NCBI RefSeq assembly: GCF_003096595.1
Contig: NZ_QEKO01000001.1
Location: 1,116,001-1,180,000, forward strand
Origin: Pusillimonas noertemannii
GTDB taxonomy: Bacteria > Pseudomonadota > Gammaproteobacteria > Burkholderiales > Burkholderiaceae_B
Length of the DNA: 64,000 nt
Direction: 5' to 3'
Shown here: piece after piece, positions 29,428-38,310 of the stretch
Layout of the letters: each line of letters begins with the position of its first letter
Numbering within the stretch: the first letter of the stretch is position 1
Program-made: the position numbers and the translations under genes
Notes under the pieces: model-generated
The model's input: only the letters and a program-made list of their open reading frames with translations
What the model was told of the DNA's origin: nothing
Databases searched by the model: none

Positions 29428-29973
29428 ATGGATCAGTCTCTGGCGGTCTGGGTGGTGATCCTGCTGGCGTTTGGCACGGCAAGCCTGCCGTTCCTGCTGC
29501 AGCGCCACTTGCTGGCGCTGCCCTGGGCCCAGCCCGGCGAGCCGGGCCGCCCTGCATGGTTGCGGCTGCTTGAGTCGGTGGTGTTCTTTGCGTTGCTGGC
29601 GGGGTGGTGCTTGCTGACGCTCGATCTGATCGGCGGTGCGCTGATCATCGGGGCCGACGCGGCTTCGGCGCTGTTGTTCCTGGGCAAGCTGCTGGCGGTG
29701 GCGATTGCCGCGGTGCTGCTGCTGTCGTATCCGGGCTGGCGCAATCGCGGGGCGGTTGTCGGCAAGCCTGTGTTCGCCCGCTTGCTCGAGGTGCTGGTGC
29801 TGTATGTAATGGTAGGCACAGTGGGTTTTGCCTTCGAAGCGAACATCGGCAATCCCTTCCAGCAGACCTGGGAGTTCTACGCGATTACGCTCAGCCTGTA
29901 TCTTGTGCTGGCTTATCCGGGGTTTGTGCTGCGCTATCTGCTGCGGCGGCATCATGCGGGGCGGAAGAGGTAG
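29428..29973 (+). CDS. DUF2818-family membrane protein with an internal duplication
   Basis: 181 residues. DUF2818 proteins (usually about 100 residues, function unknown) follow nuoN in many betaproteobacteria. Here the start MDQSLAVWVVILLAFG and the end VLAYPGFVLRYLL fit that family, but about 70 extra residues lie between. The extra part resembles the C-terminal unit: RLLE (46-49) leads through two helices to YPGW (101-104), and RLLE (118-121) leads through two helices to YPGF (163-166). So one hairpin unit seems to have been duplicated, giving about five membrane helices. It starts nine bases after nuoN and is probably in the same transcript; involvement with complex I is inferred from position only. 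Confidence 0.8.
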   Translation: MDQSLAVWVVILLAFGTASLPFLLQRHLLALPWAQPGEPGRPAWLRLLESVVFFALLAGWCLLTLDLIGGALIIGADAASALLFLGKLLAVAIAAVLLLSYPGWRNRGAVVGKPVFARLLEVLVLYVMVGTVGFAFEANIGNPFQQTWEFYAITLSLYLVLAYPGFVLRYLLRRHHAGRKR

Positions 29974-30071
29974 CTCTTCTGCGGAAGGAGGCTGAAGCTG
30001 GTTCTCGATTGTTATGTCGAGTCCGGGAGCGGATTCTATCCGAGCCTACGTTTTACCTGATGTTTTTCTGG

Positions 30072-30095
30072 AACCTGCGCTGTGCAGGTTTTTAT
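30072..30095 (+). terminator. Terminator for the nuo/DUF2818 transcript
   Basis: AACCTGC (30072-30078) pairs with GCAGGTT (about 30084-30090), followed by TTTTATTT. It lies about 100 bases after the DUF2818 stop. A second hairpin, GCCGGC-AC-GCCGGC followed by CTTTTAT near 30240, may act in addition. Confidence 0.7.
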
Positions 30096-30120
30096 TTGGG
30101 TTCTTGAGCGCCGCTGAAGA

Positions 30121-30191
30121 AGAGCCTATTTGTGCCGGGCGGTCGGGCGGTTTGTGGCAGCGCCCTCCAACGCCCGGCACAAATAGGCTCT
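30121..30191. repeat. Long inverted-repeat element A (short form)
   Basis: Arms 30121-30141 and 30171-30191 are perfect 21-bp inverted copies (AGCCTATTTGTGCC... in the left arm) around a 29-base centre. Inside the arms are two blocks shared with element B: GGGCGGTCGGGCGGT (30137-30151) and GCGCCCTCCAACGCCCG (30160-30176). Confidence 0.85.
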
Positions 30192-30270
30192 CCTCCAGCG
30201 GCTTATGTCGAGGCAGACCATACAAGCCGGCACGCCGGCCTTTTATATTCGTCGCGAGCCGAAACCGCAA

Positions 30271-30486
30271 GCCGTCGGAGGCGGGGTGTCTTCAGGCGGG
30301 CGTCGGAGGGCGCCGCGGGCTGACGAAGGGAGCGTGGGGGCAGTCGGCGAAAGCTTGTCCGAGTTCCGAGCCGCGTAGCGGCGAGGGCGAGTTCTTTCGC
30401 CGCCCACGCGTACGAGGCAGACGCGGGTAGTCCGGCGAAGCCGGACCGCCCGACCGCCCGCCTGATGACACCCCGCCTCCGGCGGC
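30271..30486. repeat. Long inverted-repeat element B (216 bp, opposite orientation to A)
   Basis: Arms 30271-30302 and 30455-30486 match as inverted copies at 30 of 32 positions. On the minus strand it carries GGGCGGTCGGGCGGT (complement of 30445-30459) and GCGCCCTCCGACGCCCG (complement of 30297-30313), the same blocks as element A, but with different outer arms and a much longer centre. The centre has further paired segments, e.g. CGTGGG...CGGCGAAAG against CTTTCGCCGCCCACG, so the whole element can fold into one long hairpin. Confidence 0.8.
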
Positions 30487-30566
30487 GCTAAAGAACTCAA
30501 CAAAGCCGCATCGTGAACAATCAACGGCGCTGAAGAACTCAACAAAGCCGCATCGCGAACAACCAG
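30483..30566. repeat. 42-bp tandem repeat, two copies
   Basis: Copies 30483-30524 and 30525-30566 share GAAGAACTCAACAAAGCCGC-type sequence and differ at about five positions. The array abuts the right arm of element B. Similar AGAACTCAA-containing units recur at 58.9-59.04 kb. Confidence 0.75.
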
Positions 30567-30609
30567 CAGTACTGGAGGGCTAGGCAAGCAGCCGGGCAAC
30601 AGGCACCGG

Positions 30610-31455
30610 CTAAGCCTTGAACCAATTCAACACCGCATCCAGCCCGCTGAAATTGAGGGCAAAGCGCGTCTGCTCGCGCACCACGGGCTTGGCCCGGTAG
30701 GCTACCGAATAGCCCGCCAGCGCGAGCATCTTCAGGTCGTTGGCGCCGTCGCCCAGGGCGATGATCTGGTCCGCCGTGGCGTCCAGGCGTTGGGCCAGGG
30801 CTGCGACGTGGTCCGCCTTGGCCTGGCCGTCGACGATGGGTCCCAGCACCTTGCCGGTGAGCATGCCGTTTTCCACTTCCAGCACATTGGCGTGCGTTTC
30901 GTGCAGGTTCAGACGCTCTTTCAGCCTTTGTGTGAACAGGGTGAAGCCGCCCGACACCAGCAGGGTCTTCAGGCCCGCCGCGTGTGCGGTTTCGATCAGG
31001 CGCTCGCCGCCCGCATTCAGGCGCAGGCGTTCCGTGTAGACGCGCTCGAGCTCCGAGGCCGGCACGCCCTCGAGCAGGGCGACGCGGCGGCGCAGGCTTT
31101 CGGCGAAATCGGCGATCTCCCCCCGCATGGCGGCCTCGGTAATGGCCGCCACCTGGGCCTTGCGGCCGACCATGTCGGCGATTTCGTCGATGCACTCGAT
31201 GTTGATCAGTGTCGAGTCCATGTCCATGGCCAGTATCTTGCAGTCGGACAGGCTGCGTATGTTGTCCAGAAATGCGTGGTCTATGCCCAGGGTGTCGCAG
31301 AGCCGGCCGATCTCGGCGCGCTCGTTCTGGTCGACACCCAGCAGGTGGGCGGCCGTGTTGCCCAGGCTGTGCACGCCCTGGGCATTGGCCAGGGCGGCGA
31401 TCTGCTCGACGTTCTCGGCGCGCAGGGCGGGGGACTGGAGTATGAGGTGGCTCAT
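30610..31455 (-). CDS. serB: Phosphoserine phosphatase
   Basis: 281 residues from ATG 31455; an extension to 31578 in the same frame is rejected because the family start is MSHLILQSPAL. HAD-superfamily motifs: DMDSTLI (nucleophile Asp of DxDxT), LLVSGGFT (motif II Ser), and GDGANDLKM (motif III/IV). It releases serine from phosphoserine, the last step of serine biosynthesis. The N-terminal ~70 residues form a small regulatory-like domain. It lies downstream of mfd on the same strand. Confidence 0.95.
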   Translation of the reverse strand: MSHLILQSPALRAENVEQIAALANAQGVHSLGNTAAHLLGVDQNERAEIGRLCDTLGIDHAFLDNIRSLSDCKILAMDMDSTLINIECIDEIADMVGRKAQVAAITEAAMRGEIADFAESLRRRVALLEGVPASELERVYTERLRLNAGGERLIETAHAAGLKTLLVSGGFTLFTQRLKERLNLHETHANVLEVENGMLTGKVLGPIVDGQAKADHVAALAQRLDATADQIIALGDGANDLKMLALAGYSVAYRAKPVVREQTRFALNFSGLDAVLNWFKA

Positions 31456-31578
31456 GGCTTGGCGTTCTTCGAGAAATGGTTGGGCGGGTGGATCGGAGGT
31501 TTCATGTTGAGGCGCCGCCTTGCGTGGTGCTGCGGCGCGGCGCGAACGGTTTTGGGGGCTGAGTGGGGAAGGTACCAC

Positions 31579-34500
31579 TTACACCAGCGCGCGCAGTACC
31601 GAACGCACGGCGTCGATGCGGTTGGAGACCTTGCCTGCGGGCGCCGGGCGCGGTTCGTCCTTGCCGGCCGCCGCCGCGGCCTTTATCTCGACCTTGATGC
31701 GGTCTTGCCCCGCGAGCTTCACGTGGCGCTGGGTCTGCACCAGCTGGATGATGCGCATGGGATCGATATTGGGCTTGGCGCAAAACTGTATCATGGCCTG
31801 GCTTTCGCTGGCGTCTATCTTGACGATGCCCAGCGGTTCGGCGATAAGGCGCAGCCTGTGCGTGGCCAGCAATGTCTGCGCCGCTTCGGGCAGTTTGCCG
31901 TAGCGGTCGATCAGCTCTTCCTGGATCACGATGAGATCGTCCTCAGTGCGCGCGTGCGACAGCTTCTTGTACAGCCCCAGCCGAGCGTGCACGTCCGGAC
32001 AGTAGTCCGGAGGCAGCAGCGCCGATGCATGCAGGTTGACTTCGCAGCTCGATGCAAAGGGCGTCTCGAGATCGGGTTCTTCGCCGGCCTTCAGCGCACG
32101 CACGGCCGTGTTCAGCATTTCCGAATACATCGAGAAGCCGATCTCGTGGATGTTGCCCGACTGCGATTCGCCCAGCACTTCGCCAGTGCCCCGTATTTCG
32201 AGGTCGTGCATGGCCAGGTAGAATCCCGCGCCCAGCTCTTCCATGGCCTGGATGGCCTCCAGGCGCTTCTTGGCGTTGCTGGTAATTGCGTCGTCGCCCG
32301 GGGTCAGCAGATAGGCATAGGCCTGGTGGTGCGAGCGGCCGACGCGGCCGCGCAATTGATGCAGCTGAGCCAGGCCAAGGCGGTCGGCGCGATGGATGAC
32401 GATGGTGTTGGCCGAGGGTACGTCGATGCCGGTTTCGATGATGGTGGTGCACAACAGCACGTTGTGGCGCTGCTGGTAGAAACCCTTCATCACTTCTTCG
32501 AGTTCGCGCTCGGGCATCTGGCCGTGGGCCACCGCGATGCGCGCCTCGGGCACAAGTTCTTCGAGCCGCGCGCGGCGGTTGTGTATGGTCTCGACTTCGT
32601 TGTGCAGGAAATAGACCTGGCCGCCGCGCTTGAGTTCGCGCAGCAGGGCTTCGCGTATGGTGCCGTTGTCTTCACGCCGCACGAAGGTCTTGATGGCAAG
32701 GCGCTTCTGCGGCGCGGTAGCGATGACGGAAAAATCGCGTATGCCTTCCAGCGACATGCCCAGTGTGCGCGGAATGGGGGTGGCGGTGAGGGTCAGCACG
32801 TCGACCTCGGCACGCAGCGCCTTGAGCGCTTCTTTCTGGCGCACCCCGAAGCGGTGTTCTTCGTCGATGATGACGAGGCCCAGGCGCTTGAACGACACAT
32901 CCTTGGAAAGGATTTTGTGTGTGCCGATGACGATGTCCACGGTTCCGTCCTTCAGGCCCTGCATTGCGGCGGCCACTTCCTTGCTGGAGCGAAAGCGCGA
33001 CAATTCGACGACCTTTACGGGCCAGTCGGCAAAGCGGTCGGAAAAAGTCTGGGCATGCTGCTCTGCCAGCAGCGTGGTGGGACACAGCAGGGCCACCTGC
33101 TTGTTGTTGGCCACGGCCAGGAAAGCTGCTCGCAGGGCGACTTCGGTCTTGCCGAAGCCCACGTCGCCGCACACCAGGCGGTCCATGGGCTTGCCCGAAG
33201 TCATGTCGCCGATGACCGCCTCGATCGCGCCGGCCTGGTCGGGGGTTTCCTCGAAGCCGAAGCCCTCGGCAAACGCCTCGTAGTCGTTCAGCGGAAGCTT
33301 GAAGGCGTAGCCTTCGCGCGCGGCGCGCAGCGCGTAGAGCGCCAGCAGTTCGGCGGCGGCATCGCGCACCTGGCGCGCGGCCTTGCGCCGGGCCTTGTCC
33401 CACTGGCCCGAGCCCAGTTGATGCAGGGGGGCGGTGTCCGGGTCGGCGCCGCTGTAGCGGGCGATGACGTGCAGCTGGGAAACCGGCACATACAGCGTGC
33501 TGCCGCTGGCGTATTCCAGGTGCAGGAACTCCATGGTGCCTTCGCCCAGGTCCATGTCGACCAGGCCCTGGTAGCGGCCTATGCCGTGCTGGGCGTGGAC
33601 GACGGGGTCGCCTTCTCGCAGCTCCGACAGGTCGCGCACCATGGCTTCGACGTCGCTGCTGCGCTCCTGGGCCCTGCGCCGCCGGCGCAGGGCGTGGGCC
33701 TGGTTGGGATAGAGGTCGTTCTCGGTCAGCAGCATCAACTGGTTGCCGGGCAGGAAGAAACCTGCGGCCAACGGCGCTACGACGACGCTGAAATGGTTGT
33801 CCCGGTCCAGGAACTCCTGCAGTGTGTCGGCGCTTGCATCGGGCTGTATGCTGTATTCGGCCAGCATCTGCAGCAGGGTCTCCCGGCGTCCGGCCGAGTC
33901 GGCGCACAGCACCAGGCGCGAATCGGTCTGGTGCAAGGTGGCCTGCAGCCGGGCAAGCGGGTTCTCGGCCCGTCGTGCCACGGAAACGTCGGGCACGATT
34001 GAAAAGTCGGGGTGCGATCCGCCTGCGGCCAGGGCAAGGCGTGCAAAGGCCTTGAGCCGCAGGAACAGCGCCTCGGCGTCCAGGAACAGCAGGTCCGGAG
34101 GCAATACGGGGCGCTCTCTGTCGCTCTTCAGGAACTGATAGCGGCTATGGGTATCCTGGGCGAAGCTGCGCATGGCTTCGTCGATGTCGCCCACCGAAAC
34201 GGTCAATGTATCGGCGGGCAGGTAATCGAAGAGGGTGGCCGTTTGTTCGAAGAACAAGGGCAGGTAATACTCTACGCCGGCAAACGCGATGCCGTTGCCC
34301 ATGTCCTTGTAGGGCAGGGCGCGTGAAGGGTCGCCTTCGATGAACTCGCGAAAACCGGCCCGGAAGCGGTTGCGGGCCGCCTCGTCCATGGGAAACTCGC
34401 GGCCGGGCAGCAACTGCACTTCTTTCACCGGGTACAGGCTGCGCTGGCTGTCGACGTCGAAGGCTCGTATGGATTCGATTTCGTCGTCGAACAGGTCCAG

Positions 34501-35076
34501 GCGATAGGGCAGCACCGAACCCATGGGAAACAGGTCGATGAGCCCGCCCCGTATGCAGAACTCGCCGGGCGCGGTAACCTGCGTGACGTGAGAGTAATTG
34601 GCCAGGGTCAGTTGGCGGCGCAGGGCTTCCTCGTCGAGCTGGTCGCCTTGCCGGAAAGAAAAGGTGTAGGCGGCCAGGAAAGAAGGCGGAGCCAGGCGAT
34701 ACAGCGCAGTAGTTACAGGCACGGTCAGGATGTCGACCGTTTCCCGCAGCAGGGCGTGAAGCGTTTGCAGCCGCTCTGAAATCAGGTCCTGATGCGGCGA
34801 AAAATTATCGTAGGGCAGGGTTTCCCAGTCGGGCAGCTGGCGTATGCGCAGCTGCGGCGCGAACAGCCGGATCTCGTCGGCCAGGCGCTGCGCCGCCAGG
34901 GGGTCGGCGCACAATACGACGATAGGGCGCGAAGCCTGGCGCGCCACGTCGGCCAGCAGCCAGGCGTCGCCCGAGCCGGGCGGCATGGGCACGGTGTGGC
35001 GCTGGCCGGGCTTCAGGGCCTTGATGAGGGCGGAAGTAGAGGGAAGCAAGAGGGGAAGGGTGGTATCTGTAGCCAT
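31579..35076 (-). CDS. mfd: Transcription-repair coupling factor
   Basis: 1165 residues. The order is a UvrB-like N-terminal module, a CarD-type RNA-polymerase interaction domain (HAQHGIGRYQG... near residue 505), a RecG-like helicase with Walker A GDVGFGKTEVALR, DEEHRFG box and TATPIPRTL, then HRADRLGLAQLHQLRGRVGR and the C-terminal TRCF domain. It removes RNA polymerase stalled at lesions and recruits UvrA. It is divergent from ispD with only 27 bases between start codons. A long antisense frame across it is a codon-bias shadow. Confidence 0.97.
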   Translation of the reverse strand: MATDTTLPLLLPSTSALIKALKPGQRHTVPMPPGSGDAWLLADVARQASRPIVVLCADPLAAQRLADEIRLFAPQLRIRQLPDWETLPYDNFSPHQDLISERLQTLHALLRETVDILTVPVTTALYRLAPPSFLAAYTFSFRQGDQLDEEALRRQLTLANYSHVTQVTAPGEFCIRGGLIDLFPMGSVLPYRLDLFDDEIESIRAFDVDSQRSLYPVKEVQLLPGREFPMDEAARNRFRAGFREFIEGDPSRALPYKDMGNGIAFAGVEYYLPLFFEQTATLFDYLPADTLTVSVGDIDEAMRSFAQDTHSRYQFLKSDRERPVLPPDLLFLDAEALFLRLKAFARLALAAGGSHPDFSIVPDVSVARRAENPLARLQATLHQTDSRLVLCADSAGRRETLLQMLAEYSIQPDASADTLQEFLDRDNHFSVVVAPLAAGFFLPGNQLMLLTENDLYPNQAHALRRRRRAQERSSDVEAMVRDLSELREGDPVVHAQHGIGRYQGLVDMDLGEGTMEFLHLEYASGSTLYVPVSQLHVIARYSGADPDTAPLHQLGSGQWDKARRKAARQVRDAAAELLALYALRAAREGYAFKLPLNDYEAFAEGFGFEETPDQAGAIEAVIGDMTSGKPMDRLVCGDVGFGKTEVALRAAFLAVANNKQVALLCPTTLLAEQHAQTFSDRFADWPVKVVELSRFRSSKEVAAAMQGLKDGTVDIVIGTHKILSKDVSFKRLGLVIIDEEHRFGVRQKEALKALRAEVDVLTLTATPIPRTLGMSLEGIRDFSVIATAPQKRLAIKTFVRREDNGTIREALLRELKRGGQVYFLHNEVETIHNRRARLEELVPEARIAVAHGQMPERELEEVMKGFYQQRHNVLLCTTIIETGIDVPSANTIVIHRADRLGLAQLHQLRGRVGRSHHQAYAYLLTPGDDAITSNAKKRLEAIQAMEELGAGFYLAMHDLEIRGTGEVLGESQSGNIHEIGFSMYSEMLNTAVRALKAGEEPDLETPFASSCEVNLHASALLPPDYCPDVHARLGLYKKLSHARTEDDLIVIQEELIDRYGKLPEAAQTLLATHRLRLIAEPLGIVKIDASESQAMIQFCAKPNIDPMRIIQLVQTQRHVKLAGQDRIKVEIKAAAAAGKDEPRPAPAGKVSNRIDAVRSVLRALV

Positions 35077-35103
35077 TTCAACCTCTCATTATAAAATCTT
35101 TGC
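35077..35103. promoter_or_regulatory. 27-bp divergent mfd/ispD start region
   Basis: The whole space between the two start codons is 27 bases. CATTATAAAATC contains TATAAA on the plus strand (35090-35095) and TATAAT on the minus strand (35088-35093). If these act as -10 boxes, both messages would have very short or no leaders. GAGAGG (minus strand, 35087-35082) is a ribosome site for mfd. Confidence 0.4.
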
Positions 35104-35853
35104 ATGTCAGATAAATTGATCGCCATTGTTCCGGCTGCGGGAACCGGCCAGCGCGCGCAACGGCCGGGCTCCGATCAGCCGCCCCGGCCCAAGCAATACC
35201 GCCTTTTGCGGGGCGAGCCCATGCTGCGGCACGCGGTGCGGGCCCTGCTGGCCGATGCGCGCGTTGCGCGCGTGCTGGTGGCCGTCTCCCCGGGCGACGA
35301 CATGGCGGAGCCGGCCCTGGCTGGTCTGCCTCGCGTGGAAGTGCGCCCCTGCGGCGGGCCCACCCGGGCGCAAACAGTCATGGCCGCCCTGCGCGAGGCT
35401 GCGCCGGGCCCCCACGACTGGGCCCTGGTGCACGACGCGGCCCGTCCGGGCCTGTCGGCCCAGGCCCTGGCACGGCTGATCGACACCTGTCTTGCCCACG
35501 AGTCGGGCGGCTTGCTGGCGCTGCCTGTGGCCGATACGGTGAAGCGGGCGGTCGAGGCCGATCGAGACTCTTGTCTGCTGACCGGAGGCGGCGGCGTGGC
35601 CCAGGCGGCAGGGTTCGTCGTGCAGGCTACGCTCGATCGCGAGGCCTTGTGGGCCGCCCAGACCCCCCAGATGTTTCCAGCGCTTCAACTGCTGCAGGCG
35701 CTCGAGAAGGCGCATGCGGCCAATCGGCCAATCACCGACGAGGCTTCGGCGATGGAGCTGGCGGGCTGCAGGCCCCGGCTCGTGCCCGGCTCGGTGCGCA
35801 ACTTCAAGGTAACCTGGCCGGAAGATTTCGAACTGATGGAAAAATGGCTATGA
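35104..35853 (+). CDS. ispD: 2-C-methyl-D-erythritol 4-phosphate cytidylyltransferase
   Basis: 249 residues. Nucleotidyltransferase loop [12 protein letters not shown] with the basic stretch [14 protein letters not shown], then [10 protein letters not shown] and the C-terminal [15 protein letters not shown]. It makes CDP-methylerythritol, third step of the non-mevalonate isoprenoid route. The frame overlaps ispF at ATGA (35850). A roughly 10-residue basic insertion ([11 protein letters not shown]) follows the P-loop-like segment. Confidence 0.95.
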   Translation: MSDKLIAIVPAAGTGQRAQRPGSDQPPRPKQYRLLRGEPMLRHAVRALLADARVARVLVAVSPGDDMAEPALAGLPRVEVRPCGGPTRAQTVMAALREAAPGPHDWALVHDAARPGLSAQALARLIDTCLAHESGGLLALPVADTVKRAVEADRDSCLLTGGGGVAQAAGFVVQATLDREALWAAQTPQMFPALQLLQALEKAHAANRPITDEASAMELAGCRPRLVPGSVRNFKVTWPEDFELMEKWL

Positions 35854-36335
35854 GCATTCCCTTTCGGGTGGGGCAGGGTTTCGACGTGCATGCGCTGGTC
35901 GAGGGGCGGCCGCTCATCATCGGCGGTGTGAATATTCCGCATACGCACGGGCTGGCCGGTCATTCCGATGCCGACGTGCTGCTGCATGCGGTTACCGACG
36001 CCTTGCTGGGCGCGGCGGGGCTGGGCGATATCGGCCGGCATTTTCCCGATACCGATCCCGCCTTCAAGGGGGCCGACAGCCGCCGCCTGCTGCGTGAAGC
36101 TTACGCTAAGGTTGCGCAGGCCGGCTGGAAGGCGGTGAACATCGATGCCACGGTGCATGCCCAGGCGCCCAAGATCGGCCCGCATGCCGCGGCCATGGCG
36201 TCGAACATCGCCGCCGACCTGGGCCTGGAACAAAGCGCCATCAACATCAAGGCCAAGACGAACGAAGGCCTGGGCCACCTGGGGCGCAAGGAAGGGATAG
36301 CGGCCACCGTGGTGGCACTGCTGGCCACCTTGTAA
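35850..36335 (+). CDS. ispF: 2-C-methyl-D-erythritol 2,4-cyclodiphosphate synthase
   Basis: 161 residues from ATG 35850 (ATGA overlap with ispD); ATG 35844 would add two residues. Signatures [12 protein letters not shown] with metal ligands Asp/His, [23 protein letters not shown], and [18 protein letters not shown]. It closes the cyclodiphosphate in the same pathway as IspD. Confidence 0.96.
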   Translation: MSIPFRVGQGFDVHALVEGRPLIIGGVNIPHTHGLAGHSDADVLLHAVTDALLGAAGLGDIGRHFPDTDPAFKGADSRRLLREAYAKVAQAGWKAVNIDATVHAQAPKIGPHAAAMASNIAADLGLEQSAINIKAKTNEGLGHLGRKEGIAATVVALLATL

Positions 36336-36479
36336 CGGGTTTCTCGCGCGTTTTCCGGCGCTGCCCTCCGGGCAAGGAAGCAGGGGCTTCCGGGGGCTTT
36401 TATGGAAGGGTATACTTTGGCACCAAAAGTTCGCTTTGGTTACCAACCCTTCTAAAATAGCCCCATGCTCCCTGCCTTC

Positions 36480-38288
36480 ATGAAGATTTCGACCATTCTG
36501 ATTTCCTGCGCCGCGGCGCTTGGCCTGGCCGCTTGCGGAGGGGGAAGCGGTAGCTCGTCGCCCACCCCCGAGCCCGACCCTCTGGCCTTCTATAAGAACC
36601 AGGCAGTCAGCTGGGGCGATTGCAGCCGGTATTTCGTCGCCGGCAATGAGTCGGAAGGCAGCAAGTATCTGGCCAAGCTGGGCGACCGGGTGCAATGCGC
36701 GGACATCAAGGCGCCCCTCGATTACCAGAACCCCGACGGCCTGCAGGTTTCATTGTCGATGTTGCGTGTGCGGGCGGCCGAGTCGCCCGAGCAGAAGCCC
36801 AATCTGTTTTTCAACCCCGGTGGCCCCGGCGGCGACGGCCTGATGCTGTCCCTGCGTTTTGCATTGCTGCTGTCCGAGGGAAACGATGATTCGACCCTGG
36901 GGAAAAAATACAAAGAAGTTGGCGAAGCCAATAACTTCGTGGGCTTCTCTCCGCGCGGAGTGGGTGCCAGCACCACCATCCAGTGCACGGGCAATGAACT
37001 CGTCTATCCAACCGACGACACCAAGTGGGGCGATACCGTCGAGAACATTCGCCGGCTGACTGACATTGCGCGCTACACCGCCAGCAATTGCCAGAAGAAC
37101 CCGGTCTCCGACTACATCAATACCGATGCCACCGCGCGCGACATGGATCTCATGCGACACCTGCTGGGCGATGAAAAGCTTCATTACTATGGCGTCTCGT
37201 ACGGCACCTGGCTTGGCTTCTGGTATGCGGGCGTCTTCCCCGACAGGGTCGGCCCCATGGTGCTGGACAGCAACATGAACTTCAGCAAGCCCATACATGT
37301 TGCGTCCATCAGCTACCTCGAGGGTGTGATGCACACTTTCAAAGAGTACATCGCGCCGTATGCAGCCCGGCACGACGACATCTTCAACATGGGCACCAGC
37401 GCGCAAGCCATTGTCAACGAGCTGAATACCATCGGTCACGAGGTCACGCAGGCCCTGCTCGACACCGGCGGAAGCTTCAGGGCCGAGCCCGGCAACATTC
37501 CGGGGTATCTATCGTCGGTCAAGGCCGCCATCGAAACGCAGAAGCTTCTCGACCAGGGCAAGACGCTTGACGAAATTGGAACCACTCTTACCAACGGCGA
37601 TCCTTACTTCGCCGATCCCGAGCTGAACGAGCTTTTCATCAAGCGGGCGGCATCGCTGGTCACGCGCATCGCGGTCCTGCGCAACCCCCTCTTTTACACC
37701 GAGCCGGAATACTTTTCGCTCGACAGTGAAGGCGCCGTGTGGGACACCGTAGTGTGCAACGACGAGCCCCTGGCAAACAAAGACCAGGTGTTCTGGGTCG
37801 ACAAGGGCTTCGAGCTTTCCCGCGGGCTGCCCATTGCCGCCAACAGGGTGGCGAAGCAGCCCTGCCTTTACTGGGACCGCAAGGCAAACATAGACAAGCC
37901 CTCGATGGACAGCCTGAAAGAAGCGCCGTTGCTGATGGTGCAAAGCCAGTTCGATGTCCCGACGCCGCTTAGCGGCGCCCTGGAAACCTTCGACCAGTTG
38001 CCGGCCGTCAGCATGGTGCGTGTCGAGAACGAAGGTGCGCACGGCCTGATGGTGTATCAGACCGAATGTGTCGACCTTACAGTAATGAACCACCTGCTTG
38101 GCAACGCGCCTGCCCAGCGCCTGACAGAATGCCAGGGCAAGCCGCTGCCCTTTGACGAGGCGCTGCCGCAGGACGAAACCTTCATGGCCAGGGCGGCCTC
38201 TTCGAGTGCACAGCCGCTGTCCAATTTTGAAGACCCCCAGCTTGCGCAAGAGCTGATCGACAGCTTGCGCAAGAGCATCGGCCGATAG
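36480..38288 (+). CDS. Lipoprotein alpha/beta hydrolase, tripeptidyl-aminopeptidase-like (S33 / TAP-like C-terminal)
   Basis: 602 residues from ATG 36480; ATG 36465 would add five. A lipoprotein signal ends in LAAC (Cys19) followed by a Gly/Ser linker. The alpha/beta hydrolase has the oxyanion segment NPGGPGGDG, the nucleophile motif GVSYGTW (Ser), a likely acid in QSQFDVPTP and His in NEGAHGL. The late part fits the TAP-like C-terminal domain of secreted peptidases such as Streptomyces SlpD/SlpE. It should sit in the periplasm or outer membrane and cleave short peptides or esters; substrate unknown. A single gene between ispF and ahpC. Confidence 0.82.
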   Translation: MKISTILISCAAALGLAACGGGSGSSSPTPEPDPLAFYKNQAVSWGDCSRYFVAGNESEGSKYLAKLGDRVQCADIKAPLDYQNPDGLQVSLSMLRVRAAESPEQKPNLFFNPGGPGGDGLMLSLRFALLLSEGNDDSTLGKKYKEVGEANNFVGFSPRGVGASTTIQCTGNELVYPTDDTKWGDTVENIRRLTDIARYTASNCQKNPVSDYINTDATARDMDLMRHLLGDEKLHYYGVSYGTWLGFWYAGVFPDRVGPMVLDSNMNFSKPIHVASISYLEGVMHTFKEYIAPYAARHDDIFNMGTSAQAIVNELNTIGHEVTQALLDTGGSFRAEPGNIPGYLSSVKAAIETQKLLDQGKTLDEIGTTLTNGDPYFADPELNELFIKRAASLVTRIAVLRNPLFYTEPEYFSLDSEGAVWDTVVCNDEPLANKDQVFWVDKGFELSRGLPIAANRVAKQPCLYWDRKANIDKPSMDSLKEAPLLMVQSQFDVPTPLSGALETFDQLPAVSMVRVENEGAHGLMVYQTECVDLTVMNHLLGNAPAQRLTECQGKPLPFDEALPQDETFMARAASSSAQPLSNFEDPQLAQELIDSLRKSIGR

Positions 38289-38289
38289 C

Positions 38290-38310
38290 CCTTTTAGTGT
38301 TAACAGGCCC
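38290..38310. repeat. 21-bp intergenic motif, copy 2
   Basis: CCTTTTAGTGTTAACAGGCC plus one further C, starting two bases after the hydrolase stop and running into the ahpC stop codon. It matches 17634-17654 at 19 of 21 positions. Confidence 0.55.

Larger units (their letters stand above)
29974..30609. other. Gene-free block with long inverted repeats and a tandem repeat
   Basis: 636 bases between the DUF2818 gene and serB. Open frames here are short and do not look like proteins. The block holds two hairpin terminators (30072-30092; about 30224-30244), two large inverted-repeat elements (30121-30191, 30271-30486) and two copies of a 42-bp repeat (30483-30566). Confidence 0.75.

Noticed and set aside
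30790-34002. 1070-residue open frame on the plus strand
   Set aside because: Antisense to mfd and serB, both certain. It is a codon-bias shadow of high-GC coding DNA with no recognisable motif.
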